From Melitaea cinxia (Eukaryota > Arthropoda > Insecta > Lepidoptera > Nymphalidae): a stretch of 64,000 nucleotides of DNA. The notes under the pieces are model-generated. The model was given only the letters and a program-made list of their open reading frames with translations. It was not told the DNA's origin and did not search any database. Shown piece by piece: positions 24,029-35,108 of the stretch; position 1 is the stretch's first letter, and each line of letters opens with the position of its first letter. Location of the stretch: NCBI RefSeq assembly GCF_905220565.1, contig NC_059401.1:955001-1019000 (forward strand), read 5' to 3'. The translations under genes were made by a program, and so were the position numbers.

Positions 24029-24950
24029 GTCGTAGCTTATTGTTAACCACACCCCTTGACTAGTTATGTTGTAGTAAATTAGAATGGCAGTGTTAAAATT
24101 GACCAATTAAAGTAAGACGCTATTCTAATTACTAAACTTTTAACATTTATTTTATTTCTAACCGACTTTAAAATAAGGAGGAGGTCCTCTGTTCGACTGT
24201 ACTTTTTTGTTCATATAAGTATCACAAGTGGCGCACTCTGTCAGACATTCAGTACGCTACACTAACTTTTACCTTAATTCTCATACATTAATATACGTAC
24301 ATGTCGTAATTACCTTTGCTAACAATAGATGGCGTTAGAAGTCAAAAAACAAGTACCTAGTTTTATAAGTAGGTTACTTATGCGTTAGTCTTCAAACAAA
24401 TAATTGAACTAAAATTAGAGTATTATAATGCATTGGTTTTTATGTAAAATGTGTATTTTAATTTAAATAGTTTTTCTTATTTACTTTTAACTTTTTTATA
24501 ATTACCTACCTTTAATTATTGAAATGAATTTCACACGTGTTTTATTAACTATCGCTATTAACATGGAGAACCGATGTGTTATATTGTTATCATTATATAC
24601 AAACATAGTCATTACATAGAAATATGGGTTGGGGTATGCGGACTATGGGTTGTCTGGAAGAAATGACTAATTAGCCATAAGTCCGCCCATTGTACTTCAC
24701 TGTCTGTAACTATCTTTATGCTTTGTTTGTAATATATTTGTGGTGTACAATAAAGTATAAAAAATAAAATAAAAAGTATAGTTACATCAACACATGGTCA
24801 AACAGACATTACTAAAATATGAACTCTTTATCACGTGCGGAAATCGAATTCGTAACAAATCCACCAGTTAACACCACTGCGCCTATGTATCGTCAAATCT
24901 TTGTAATTTTATCTGATTTTTGTTTTCTTTTCATATTATATCATCATGAC
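24029..24950. other. Intergenic sequence with family F scrap
   Basis: AACCGACTTTAAAATAAGGA at about 24161 starts an F fragment that is lost by about 24230. A reversed tRNA-like scrap lies near 24840-24895. No gene seen. Confidence 0.45.
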
Positions 24951-24951
24951 A

Positions 24952-25066
24952 TCATTACAGCTTATACAGTCCACTGCTGGACATAGGCCTCCACAAGTTT
25001 ACGCCAAAATAACGTGAACTCATGTGTTTTGCCCATAGTCACCACGCTGGGCAGGCGGTTTGGTGA
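24952..25066 (-). mobile_element. Family B 3' fragment
   Basis: CAGCTTATACAGTCCACTGC to GGCAGGCGGTTTGGTGACCG, the 3' 110 bases of B in reverse. Confidence 0.7.
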
Positions 25067-25105
25067 CCGATTTATATACATACATATAACTGCTACATAC
25101 GACCG

Positions 25106-25143
25106 CTGGGCCAATACGTCGTATATACGACGCATTGACCCAG
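25106..25143. repeat. 19-bp inverted repeat without spacer
   Basis: CTGGGCCAATACGTCGTAT is followed directly by its inverse complement with two differences (38 bases in all). Just downstream is a tRNA-like SINE piece with GGGTTTGACCCCCGC. Confidence 0.75.
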
Positions 25144-25209
25144 CAGTCATAGAACTGGCTTAGGCTTGCAGTAACGGGTTTGACCCCCGCTTAAGACAAA
25201 TATTTTTAT

Positions 25210-27000
25210 AAGGCATATAGATTTATAGTGGTTTGAGTATTTATGCTTGTGTTTCGAGTTTCCGGTTTGTCGATATTGGAGAAAATCATACCGTTGCCTT
25301 GGCAATCACTTTAGACTTAGTTGTCCTTGGTAGGAAATTGTCCGCTATGTCGCAATAAAGTAGCGTTATGGATGAAGCAGATTAGGGGTCGTCCATCAAT
25401 TATGTGATCTTTTTTAACAATTTTTTAAACCCCTACCCTTTACCTACCCGATATGCACACAAAATTTCTCAAAATTCGGTCCAGCCGTTTCCGAGAAGTA
25501 TGGTAACTAACATTGTGAATAAATATAAATATGTAAAAGATAAAATGAAAATTATTTGTTAATGTTATAAACAAGTTACGTATAAACTTTTCCCACGTTT
25601 ATACGTAATAACGTCTTACATATAATGAAAGAAAAGCAAATACGATCACAATTTTTCACAAGATCGGCTAACTACTATTTATATTATATTTATTTTATGT
25701 ATTTTATTTGCAAGGGAAAAAGAAGAAGAAGGGGTTAAAAATAAGAAAACATATAACTGAAAACGTAGTTCTTGTACAATAATTATTTCTGAAACCTTAA
25801 TAAGATTGTGTAGAATCTATCTTCTTCTATATATTATTACGTGAAGCAAAAACTTTGTACCCCTTTCTACGAAAATTGCGCGGATGGAGGACTATGAAAT
25901 TACGCACACGTATAGTTTAGATAGAGTGCGGTATGCTAATTTTTTTTTTAAATTATATTAAATTATATAAAAAAAAAAAACATTACAAACTATTTTGTAT
26001 AATGTTCTTTAATGTTCAAACTTATTATTGAAATAAATTATGGTTGAATTTCGACCACTGTGCGACCACTAGTTATTATAATATCGTAATGTTAAATATT
26101 TAAGAAGTAAAACTTACAATACTTCATTGAAATCTACCTCTGTTTTCTGCGATTCGCGCAAAACGGTAGAGCTCTAACATTTTTTTTATAGTAGTATCAG
26201 CTGACCTGGAGAACTTCATACCGCTATATTTTTTTTAAATAAAAATATCACGGTCTTTGATTGAAATAAAATATAGTCTATATTTTAAGTTGGAAAAAGT
26301 TACATAACTGTGGAAAACTTCATTAAAGTAGGTTCAGTAGTTCCGGACGAACACGCTGACACAAAATTTTATTGGTAACATTCAGAAAAGTGATGAGAGA
26401 GTTATCAATGTGATTTTTATTTCTAAAACTTGATAATAGAGACAGTATGATGCAATATTATCTCATTTTATTTTATTTTCCTAAGTATGGGTTGACGCTA
26501 ACTAGCAACGATAGTTTTATTTTTAAGAATATAAAGCTGGACAGTCTTAGATTTTATTCGAATATACAAAAATAATAATTACATCCTGATGAAATACGAA
26601 TATAATTTTTTTTTGTTATTGTTCTACTTTTTTTAGTTTATATTATTTTACGCAAATAATAAAATATAAAGTGTGAAGCACTCATTGTTTTATTTACTAA
26701 TGTTATCAACCTTTGAACAATAAATTTGAAAATAAAACGATTAGGTATTCCTACCACGTGAATACTATATATGATATTTAAAGGAATATAAGTAATCACG
26801 TATAAATAAATATCGACAAAGCAATTATATTTGTTATTAATAAAACCAAATATCTGAGAAATTTATCAAAATTATCAGAAATACATTTCGTCTCACCGCA
26901 GCCGTCCTATTATTTATCTTTACCCGTTTAATGCAGGTGAGAGGAACCTTGGTAGATAATTTCATTTATAATTTTTCGACCGACATTTGCAATTAACACA
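25210..27000. other. AT-rich intergenic sequence before CPR-2
   Basis: Holds family E pieces at about 25440-25525 and 26208-26375. The rest is AT-rich without genes. Confidence 0.45.
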
Positions 27001-27277
27001 CAGACAACTGTGCGAACTCGTTGCAATATTGTGGAAATGAACATGGACATCAGAGAAATATTTAGTTCAACGCGATCTCGATCCGCAAGCAATGATTAGA
27101 TGTTTTAGTAATGTCCACAACACGCACTTTTGTACAGTCGGACAATTAAACAATTGGGATCTTACAACGCCGGTATATGCACAGAAAAAAAGATTTTCCG
27201 TTTCAGATAATGAAGTGACAACAATAGAGCTGTTTGCGTAAGGCGTTCGCACGCTAGGGAGGCAAGTGGGGCGCTAT

Positions 27278-27286
27278 TTTATATAT
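27278..27286 (+). promoter_or_regulatory. TATA box of CPR-2
   Basis: TATATAT sits about 65 bases before the chosen start codon, which would place transcription start near 27308 and give a short leader. It argues against the further upstream ATG at 27285, which lies inside this box. Confidence 0.5.
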
Positions 27287-27347
27287 GGGAGTAGTGAATG
27301 CGACGGTCGCCGGAGCACCGTCATGCGGCTGCCGTCGTCCTACCGAG

Positions 27348-29378
27348 ATGAACCTCCTCATAATCCTCGCTTGCGTCACGACAGCGATAGCGACCAACGC
27401 GACCGAAACCGTAACGTCTACTGAGCCACCGAAAAATTCGACCAAAGAAATCCTTACAGCGAGTGAAACAGCTGACCCTACTAAAGTTGAAATAGTTAAA
27501 CAGATACGCAGATTAAACGAAGACGGATCATACACGATAGGCTATGAAGCGAACGATGGAACGTTCAAGATTGAAAGTCGAGATGTTTTGGGGAATGTCA
27601 AAGGTACTTTCGGATATATAGACGATGATGGTGAAATTAAACGTGTTACATACTCCTCGTCGGGTGATAGTACCCCGGTACCGGTTTCGACGAGTACGAC
27701 GTCAAGTACGCCGACAATGATAGTGAGGGTCAATAAAACTGTGTCGTCAACTACTCGGAGACCTCTAGCTACAGTCGTTTATCCAACAAGAAGCAGTGCA
27801 ACTACAAGAGGTACTGTTATACAACCGATACCCAGACGCCGTCCAGCATCGAGCACTACCCGAATCACGACAGAAACGTCAACTGAGAAACATATTCACG
27901 ATGAAACAACAGCAGATACTTTAAACTCTCATAGAAAAGAAGACGTAATTAAAACTAGGACGCAGTTATCAAAGCCAGTGCCGGTGACAGTGAAAGACGA
28001 TCTTATTACAAAACAAACCACAACCACCTCACCGCAAACATTGAAGCCGGTTTACGAGCATGTCACTGAAAATGAACCCGATGTTAATAAATCAAACACC
28101 ATTAGACGTGAATTACCTGGGACCAGCTCCAATCATCACATGGTGAGTCTACAACAGTCTATGGGAGATGATTCGACTGATGTGTATGGGGGTCATCTGT
28201 CACACGGCACAGTGAGACCTCTATTTACGACTACAACAGCGCGACCTAGAATTTTACCCATTCACTCTTTACTAGCAGCTAGACAAAAGATTCAACAGCA
28301 GTACCAAGAAACGCAACTGGATGATCAGGAAACAACTTTAGAAGCAAGCACTGGTCGAGTATTTAACCATGAAAATGCCGTAACTTCAAACCCAGTTCCA
28401 GTAATTCATATTCCAGCTCAAAGGCCACCTGAAGAAAGGGTTTATCAGCATCCTATATATCATAGACCTTCCGCAATTCACTTTAGAACACAAGAATATT
28501 TGAGAGATAATCCTGGAGCGCCAATTCCGATCGGTAATCAGCGGCCCTTTCTCCAATACGAATACCAGGATAAAGTATTGGACCCGCAGTACGTAAAGGA
28601 ACCGTCCCAATCGAAAGCAAGTTCTGTTCAAGACGCAGCATACGAATTAAGGCCAGTACCTAGAATAGTCCAAATACCAGTTGATGAGAGAGGTATTCCC
28701 ATTCAAGGGTATGAGCCAAGGTTTGTGAACCCGTACCGCCCGCAGCCATTGTTTCAAAGATATGATCCAGTGAGTGACACGAATTCCATACAAGCACCTG
28801 TTAGTACTCGTGATTTTAAACGCTTACTTCACATTCTGATAATGAGACAGAATCGCTTGCAAGCGATAATGGATCAGATCATGCCGGGACCACTTTACCA
28901 GTCACCTTCTTACCGACACGAAGCTTACCAGCAACACCGTCGTTACCAGGATGAAGACAGGTATGATTACAGATACGATCCTCAATATAGGCAAGACCAA
29001 CAGTACAGGCAAGACCAACAATACAGGCAAGACCAGCAGTATAGACAAGAAGTGTACTCCAACCAAGTGTCTTCTTACGAGGATCCCCAATACGAGAGTC
29101 AGAGGTACGTTCCGCGAAGGAGATACTCACGTCCCTACGATTCTCAAGGTTCAGCTTCGAATCACATAGATGAGCCAGTTGAGTATCTTCCTGTAGAAGT
29201 GAGGGAAGCTCTGCTTCTAAAGATGCTCCTACTGGCCATCAGTCCAGATTACATGCCAACGACGCCACCAGCGACAGAGCTGACGACCGCGGCGCCAACT
29301 CGGAAGCAGGTGAGAAATGTTCAAATACTTGGAGAAGAAAATACGAAAAGCACACAAACAACAAAACGAAATCGCTAA
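27348..29378 (+). CDS. Single-exon R&R-type cuticular protein (CPR-2), 676 aa
   Basis: Start chosen at 27348 because it begins a clean signal peptide (MNLLIILACVTTAIA) and lies downstream of the TATA box; an in-frame ATG at 27285 would bury it behind 21 residues. The R&R-like core is at residues about 48-104 (KQIRRLNEDGSYTIGYEAND, then GNVKGTFGYIDDDGEIKRV). The rest is a very long Thr/Ser/Pro-rich and then Tyr/Gln/Arg-rich tail with a YRQDQQ repeat at residues about 546-567. A hydrophobic/basic segment (RLLHILIMRQNRLQAIM) and a late EVREALLLKMLLLAI segment are distinctive. The frame is uninterrupted, so the gene lacks the intron that splits the signal peptide in both neighbours. Probably a secreted chitin-associated structural protein; the precise subfamily is not assigned. 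Confidence 0.85.
   Translation: MNLLIILACVTTAIATNATETVTSTEPPKNSTKEILTASETADPTKVEIVKQIRRLNEDGSYTIGYEANDGTFKIESRDVLGNVKGTFGYIDDDGEIKRVTYSSSGDSTPVPVSTSTTSSTPTMIVRVNKTVSSTTRRPLATVVYPTRSSATTRGTVIQPIPRRRPASSTTRITTETSTEKHIHDETTADTLNSHRKEDVIKTRTQLSKPVPVTVKDDLITKQTTTTSPQTLKPVYEHVTENEPDVNKSNTIRRELPGTSSNHHMVSLQQSMGDDSTDVYGGHLSHGTVRPLFTTTTARPRILPIHSLLAARQKIQQQYQETQLDDQETTLEASTGRVFNHENAVTSNPVPVIHIPAQRPPEERVYQHPIYHRPSAIHFRTQEYLRDNPGAPIPIGNQRPFLQYEYQDKVLDPQYVKEPSQSKASSVQDAAYELRPVPRIVQIPVDERGIPIQGYEPRFVNPYRPQPLFQRYDPVSDTNSIQAPVSTRDFKRLLHILIMRQNRLQAIMDQIMPGPLYQSPSYRHEAYQQHRRYQDEDRYDYRYDPQYRQDQQYRQDQQYRQDQQYRQEVYSNQVSSYEDPQYESQRYVPRRRYSRPYDSQGSASNHIDEPVEYLPVEVREALLLKMLLLAISPDYMPTTPPATELTTAAPTRKQVRNVQILGEENTKSTQTTKRNR
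28984..29050 (+). repeat. 18-bp tandem repeat coding YRQDQQ
   Basis: Four near-copies of an 18-bp unit (CAGTACAGGCAAGACCAA type) encode YRQDQQ, the last ending YRQE. It lies within CPR-2, keeps frame, and probably expands or contracts by six residues at a time. Confidence 0.8.
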
Positions 29379-29484
29379 CTACCTAAGTAGACACAAAAGT
29401 ATTAATCTTAATGTTTCAAATGTGAATATAATATACATAGATTATAGATATGTTTTTATAATGTAGATAAACATTTTTTATAAT

Positions 29485-29490
29485 AATAAA
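29485..29490 (+). terminator. Poly-A signal of CPR-2
   Basis: AATAAA about 107 bases after the TAA stop, in a T/A-rich trailer. Motif-based call. Confidence 0.5.
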
Positions 29491-32220
29491 TTTATTTTTA
29501 ATAACCTTTTCTTTTCACTTAATTTATACATTTAATAATTGTTGCTTTTTTGTCCGTATTGAAAAGGTAAATGTTTTTTTTCGTTCTACTATTTGTTAGC
29601 TATAATTTAAAAAAACAAAATAAAAGCACCAATCATAATATTTTTATTAATAAACAGAGAAAAAAATACGAAAACAGGAAAAGTTTTCTAACAATAAACT
29701 AAAAGTTGCTTAAATGTGATAAGAAGAACTAATTCTAGTATCAGTCATTCAATATCGCGTTGTAAAATAATAACTTAGCATATATTTAATGTTTCAATTC
29801 TTAGCTCACATGTAGTTAATTTTGTAAGCAGTTTACAAATAAAGCAATATGAATGACAAACGACTGTGTAATACAAGCGGTCGCCGACCATTGTTTACCG
29901 TCGTCGCAAACACCCACCGTCTGGTAACGCAACACACATAATTATGATAATAACTGTAACACAGATTTAAGTGATAAAATCTTATGCTCTTTTTATATTT
30001 ACACACATTACTTGAACATAACAAGTGTCTGTACATTTCAACGTAATCAGACAAATCTTAAACGATAGGACGTAGATTTTTGTTTTTTTAATAATATTTA
30101 TGTAATTATAAAAACAGACAAATGTTTTTTTAGTTAAATATTAAATGGTTGGTATATTATATATTATTTTATTATATGACTAGCTGTGCCTGCGACTTCG
30201 TCCGCGTGAAATTTAGCAAAAAAGTTATTTTTCAGTTCGCAGAGTTATAAAATATATACATTTCTAAAATAAAAGTAGGTACTCCTTATTACATCAGCTA
30301 TCTGTCAGTGAAAATCCCATCTAAATCGGTCCAGCCGTTTCAGAGATTAGCCGGAACAGACAGATATATAGACAAAAATTGTAGAAAAAGGTATTTTGGT
30401 AAATGTATTGTGTATACATCCATATGCATTTGGTAAAAAGCTGTTTTAATATTAAAAACAGACACTATAATTTTATTTATTTGTATAGATATATTTTAGT
30501 TTTCCTTTCAGAGGTATCAAAACTGAAATCTTAGGGTCATAAGGATCAGCGTGTTCCAACGGCCAAAACAGTTTTAATTTTTCTACCTTTAACTATATTT
30601 CTAGGTAAAGTCTAACAATTTCATTACAATTATTATTTATTAATTATTAATATGCTTAAACCAGATTGACGACACTAGTCTTAAGCTGGCTCGGGCTGGA
30701 TTGATGGCACTGGCTCGTCGGATTTGGTCCGCAGGCCTTAGTTTGGAGATCCAGCTTTAATCGATGAAGGCCATAAGGTTGTATAATTTTACACTATGAT
30801 CAAGTGGCGGATGCAGCGATTTATAATAAATTATCCAGAAACGGGGTCAGTTTGAAAATTTCAACGCAAACGTAAAATATATTATCATTTGTAACGTTTT
30901 TATTTATTTGTGTTGACAGATATTTGGTAACTTTTCTTCAAGTAATTCAAAACCGAACAAGCGAGATTTTACGCGTCCACACGAAGGGTTCTTTAGTATC
31001 GAACAATATTTAACATTTATTTTTAGGATTGAGATTTGAGATATTTGTCGTGATGGTGGGGGGCCAATGAGGGTGATATCTGTACCACCGTTACAAATAT
31101 AAAACCCAGTAATAAACAGTTGAGCAAACAATACTTTGTATTAGTTTCCGTTTGAACTCTTTGGGTACGGAATCTCAGAAAATATGAAAAAACATAGTAG
31201 TATATACCTAACTTTTAACGAAGGTGTGTTAGCCCCACAAATATTTTTAAGTTCAAATTGACATTTTCTTTTTGAAATTTTTCGATTTTCTGCAGAAAGG
31301 ATCTTTATTTATTTATTTTTTTCTTAAAATTATTGGAAAGCTTTAGCAAAACATAAATAAATAAATGAAATCGGCATATTCGCCTGCAAGTTAGCACTTG
31401 TGTATATAAAAGAGATTAATTTTTGTACAGGTTCACAGATTAAATGTATTTTGTTATAACTATTACTCATTAAAATATTTTCTTCAGTTACATCGGGCAG
31501 TTAGATAAAAATAGTCAAGTGAATACGCATTATTGGACATAAGCAAAAAAATGTACTCACCAGTTTACGATTAAAAAAATAATCATTAAAATCGATACAC
31601 ATAGTAAAAAGTCATGAGGTAATTAGACGAACCTCCTCTTTTATAGGTTAAAAATGAAGGCAGTTAAAAAGTAACTATAAAGTCAAATCAACAAGTATGT
31701 TTGTATACTTTATTACAAACCAAGGATAGATACATAATGTGTACTATACAATTGAGTCTTAATTACATACAATGGGCTATCTCTAAACAAAGATCTCCAA
31801 CAACCGTATTGTTGAGGATATTATGGGTATAGATGTAATTATAGAAATATGACAATTTTATACCAAAATATAAATAAATACATGGCTGTCTATATTTATA
31901 TATGTAAGTATTTAAAATATGTATAAGATTGAATAGATGCTCCATGTTATCGGGCCCCAGTGAGATGTGAATTCTGTCGGGTTTCCGCAAATATACACAA
32001 CAGAGAAGCATTAACGACAAGACTTTATTTACGAGTGCTGCTATAGCTATGTATATACTGAGTATATAACATGTAGTTTAAATAATTAATTTTCGTACTT
32101 TATTGTGTATTTTAACAAAGCTTTCTGTATTTTTTGAAGTTGTTTGTAAGAGATCACTATTAGTGATAAGGCCGCCTTTGCACATTTTAAGTTACAATAT
32201 TGTAATTCCTTATGTAATTT
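29491..32220. other. Intergenic sequence between CPR-2 and CPR-3
   Basis: Holds a family E-type repeat (30179-30491, see separate entry) and a family F-like scrap at about 31490-31680. Other open frames are short and featureless. Confidence 0.45.
30179..30491 (+). repeat. Family E-type repeat, long variant
   Basis: GACTAGCTGTGCCTGCGACT start, AATCGGTCCAGCCGTTTCAG in the middle and TTTATTTGTATAGAT end. A close relative lies at 48076-48408, so this is a distinct subfamily. Confidence 0.65.
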
Positions 32221-32222
32221 CT

Positions 32223-32365
32223 TGACTAGCCTCTTGGTGCAGTTTGTAGTGACCTTGTATTCTGTTCCGTGGGTTGTGAGTTTCGATTCCCGGCCCGGTC
32301 GGGGTATATGGAATTAAGCTGCTTACTATAGGAACAGACGACAGTGTGTGTATGTTATAAAATAA
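32223..32365 (+). mobile_element. Family A SINE, internally deleted
   Basis: CTAGCCTCTTGGTGCAGTTT head and B-box-like GTTTCGATTCCCGG go directly to AAGCTGCTTACTATAGGAAC and the GACAGTGTGTGTATG end; the AT-rich middle is missing. Confidence 0.65.
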
Positions 32366-33004
32366 AATCAAATGTGCAAAAAAGTGTTAAATAATCATAC
32401 TAAAGACCAAGAAAGTAATCTGTGTAGCCTATAAAAATTTTGGTCATGTATATGTATCAGACTTTCGACTTACTAATTTTTTTCCCCAGACACTCTTAGC
32501 GCCGTTGCTGTGAACTGTGAAGGGTCTATTTATTTATAATTCCCAAATTTGTCGCAAAATACGCCATGATTCATTTTCATTGCGTCAACTTCATCACAAA
32601 TAAACCAACTAAATTCTTTACCTTACTTAACACTCACTTGTGTGCATATATGATTTATAATAAACACAAGAACGTTACACAACACCCTGAGAAAACTCCA
32701 TACATATCGTTATTGTTCATTTTGTGTATGGGAATCGATCCCACGGCCTCGCGGCGCTTTGGTTAAACAGTCACGACAATAGAATGCTTTTTAAGATCTA
32801 CTGCGTAACTACAGTGAGCTATATTATTTGACATTGGAATATTTTGTTATCTTTATACATTTATCAGAACGGCCTGCGTAATAGCTTGTATAAGAGCGTA
32901 GACGACAGATCTCCTTGTTACCATTGTCAGTCCTTTCAGTATCATATTTGATAGAGAATAATTTCTTCTGCCCGAGGAAACGTGGTAACATTTGAAAACT
33001 AGAA

Positions 33005-33800
33005 CGAATAGAAGAATAATTGTATTTGTTCGCAAACGAAAAAAAAAAACCGACTTCAATTAGGTACATCGACAAGTAATACAGCGTAAGTAGAGCGTAG
33101 TAGTAAAAAATTGTCGAGTTATTTTTTTTTTTATATCACTAAGTCGGCAAACAAGCGTACGGCTCACCTGATGGTAAGAGATTACCGTGGCTTATAGACG
33201 CCCGCAACATCGCAAGCGCGTTGCCGACCAAATCCCCAATTCCCCCAAGGAGTTCTGGTCACCTTACTCACCAACAGGAACACAATACTGCTTGAAAGCA
33301 GTATTATTTAGCCGTGATCTTCTGTAAGGTCGAGGTACTAACCCAGTCGGGCTGCTCCATATGATTTGAGCAGGCAATTCCTGCTGTGCCCTACCTCAGT
33401 TAAAAATAATACGCGCTTTCAAATATTACTCAAAAAGTAGTCATCATATATCAATTAAATTTAAAAAAGACTACATGACAAGCATTAGCTTTCGATTAAA
33501 GTAAGAATCATCAAAATCGATAAAGAAAGTGAAAAGTTATGCGGTATAATACAACGTAGGTAGCGTCGACGAAATAATAGTCAAATAAATACGCATTATT
33601 AGCTATAACTCTAAAAGTACTAGTCACATCTCAATTTCATTTAAATGGGACCATATGACACGCAACCATTTTCAATTAAAACAAAATTCATCGAAATCGG
33701 TCCACCCAGTCAAAAGTTCTGATGTAACATACCTAAAAAAATACAATCGAATAACTCCTCCTAGTCGTTTTAACCTCCTCCATTTTTGGAAGTCGGTTAA
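33005..33800 (-). mobile_element. Family F element carrying a family D insertion
   Basis: Starts TTCGCAAACGAAAAAAAAAA and ACCGACTTCAAT; ends TTTTTGGAAGTCGGTTAAAA, so the ends are inverted (ACCGACTTC/GAAGTCGGT). Two internal blocks with AAAATCG-TCGAAATCGGTCCA motifs repeat. A D copy at 33130-33405 splits it. Confidence 0.6.
33130..33405 (-). mobile_element. Family D retroposon inside family F
   Basis: Complete D copy from the poly-T (reverse poly-A) and AAGTCGGCAAACAAGCGTAC to CTGTGCCCTACCTCAGTT. About 275 bases. Confidence 0.75.
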
Positions 33801-34045
33801 AACGAAGATGATGATGATAAAGTATTTTGAATATTATGTAATTTTAGTCATAAATTTGTAGAAACTGATTGCTATCATTTGGCACTATTGAAAGCCATTT
33901 TAACCTGAAGAAGAAGTAGATGATTGGTACTTATTTACGTAAATATGTTACATGTAATAAATATGCATATGTTCATATAGTGCATATATTTTACTTATAC
34001 TTTAGTCGATTTAACTTCAAAAACGTCCGAACTATCTCAATAATA

Positions 34046-34395
34046 CGCTTCAGCCTGTAATATCCCACTGCTGGGCATAGGCCTCTTTCTCCATGTGGAG
34101 AAGGATCAGAGCTTAATCCACCACGCTGCTCCAATGCCAGTTGGTATCCACCAATCAATAATATATCCATATTCCCTACTTTGAGTAACGATCGCTATCA
34201 GGTGTACATGATAACAACCGGGACCGACGGCTTAACGTGCTCTCCGAAGTACGGTGGGGAGACCCACAAGGACTAACAGCCAGAGCAGTAATAATTATTT
34301 GTAGAAACACAAATATCCATTCCGAGCGGGAATCGAGTTGGTGTTTAAGCGCCGCCCGACACCGCGCTCACTCAATCATACCAACGAAATGCTTT
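34046..34395 (-). mobile_element. Family C SINE
   Basis: CAGCCTGTAATATCCCACTG (3' end), CGATCGCTATCAGGTGTACA, GACCGACGGCTTAACGTGCT, and B-box-like GGGAATCGAGTT at the head side. Confidence 0.65.
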
Positions 34396-34429
34396 TCGAG
34401 ACTCAGGAACTTACAAATTTACTACTACT

Positions 34430-34600
34430 AGCCCGTTGGCGCAGTTTGTAGTGACCCTGCTTTCTGCTCCGAGGGTTGTGTGTTCGATTCCCACCCCGAG
34501 TCTGTGTTTAATATAAATATTTATTTATATATCTATTATTTATAAGTATATTTATCAGACAGACAACAGTGTGTGTATAATACATGATATTTATCATTTA
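34430..34600 (+). mobile_element. Family A SINE
   Basis: CTAGCCCGTTGGCGCAGTTT head, GTTCGATTCCCACC B box, 3' end CAACAGTGTGTGTATAAT; lies about 200 bases past the CPR-3 stop, in opposite orientation. Confidence 0.7.
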
Positions 34601-34799
34601 TTTATTATTATTATTTTATGTACATTTATTTTTGTACTTTACTCATATTATTATTATTTTTTAAATAAATACCAGATATTTGTTAAGCTTAAGAAAAATA
34701 AAAAAGGAAACGAGGAAATAATTTAAAAAAATTCGTTTAATTAAAAAATACACTACATATTTACAAAAATGTAATCGATTATTCGAATAATACGATCGA

Positions 34800-35108
34800 C
34801 TAGTACGATCCAAACGTGATGTCGTGAAGGGGCGCGGCGCCACCTTGTGGGAGGGAATACTCCTTTAGGAGTTCGTCGAGCATCGAGAACGGCTTACTCT
34901 TTTGGTTTTGGTGGAAATTGGGCTGAGGGGCGTTGAAACCTTGGTTGAAGTCGACTTGGGTGTGTTTGGGGGAGAATTGTTGAGGTTGGGGCGCGGGCCT
35001 GAAGTCTTGTTTGGGTATCTGGTTGTATCGTCTTGCTTGGGGTTCGGGGTTGAAGAAGTTGTTTTCGACTGGTGCTGGCGCTGGAGCTGCTCCCGCGAAG
35101 AATGCCGG
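34800..35108 (-). CDS. CPR-3 exon 6: C-terminus
   Basis: Acceptor TTTTTCCAG|CCG; 102 residues then TAG at 34802-34800. Rich in Asn, Pro, Gln and Phe and ending PLHDITFGSY. The codon frame continues exactly from exon 5. Confidence 0.9.
   Translation of the reverse strand, partial: PAFFAGAAPAPAPVENNFFNPEPQARRYNQIPKQDFRPAPQPQQFSPKHTQVDFNQGFNAPQPNFHQNQKSKPFSMLDELLKEYSLPQGGAAPLHDITFGSY

Noticed and set aside
27285..27347. Upstream in-frame ATG of CPR-2
   Set aside because: It falls in the TATA box and would place 21 non-signal residues before a clean signal peptide.
28386..29169. Overlapping open frames inside CPR-2
   Set aside because: Shadows of the long coding frame and its 18-base repeat.
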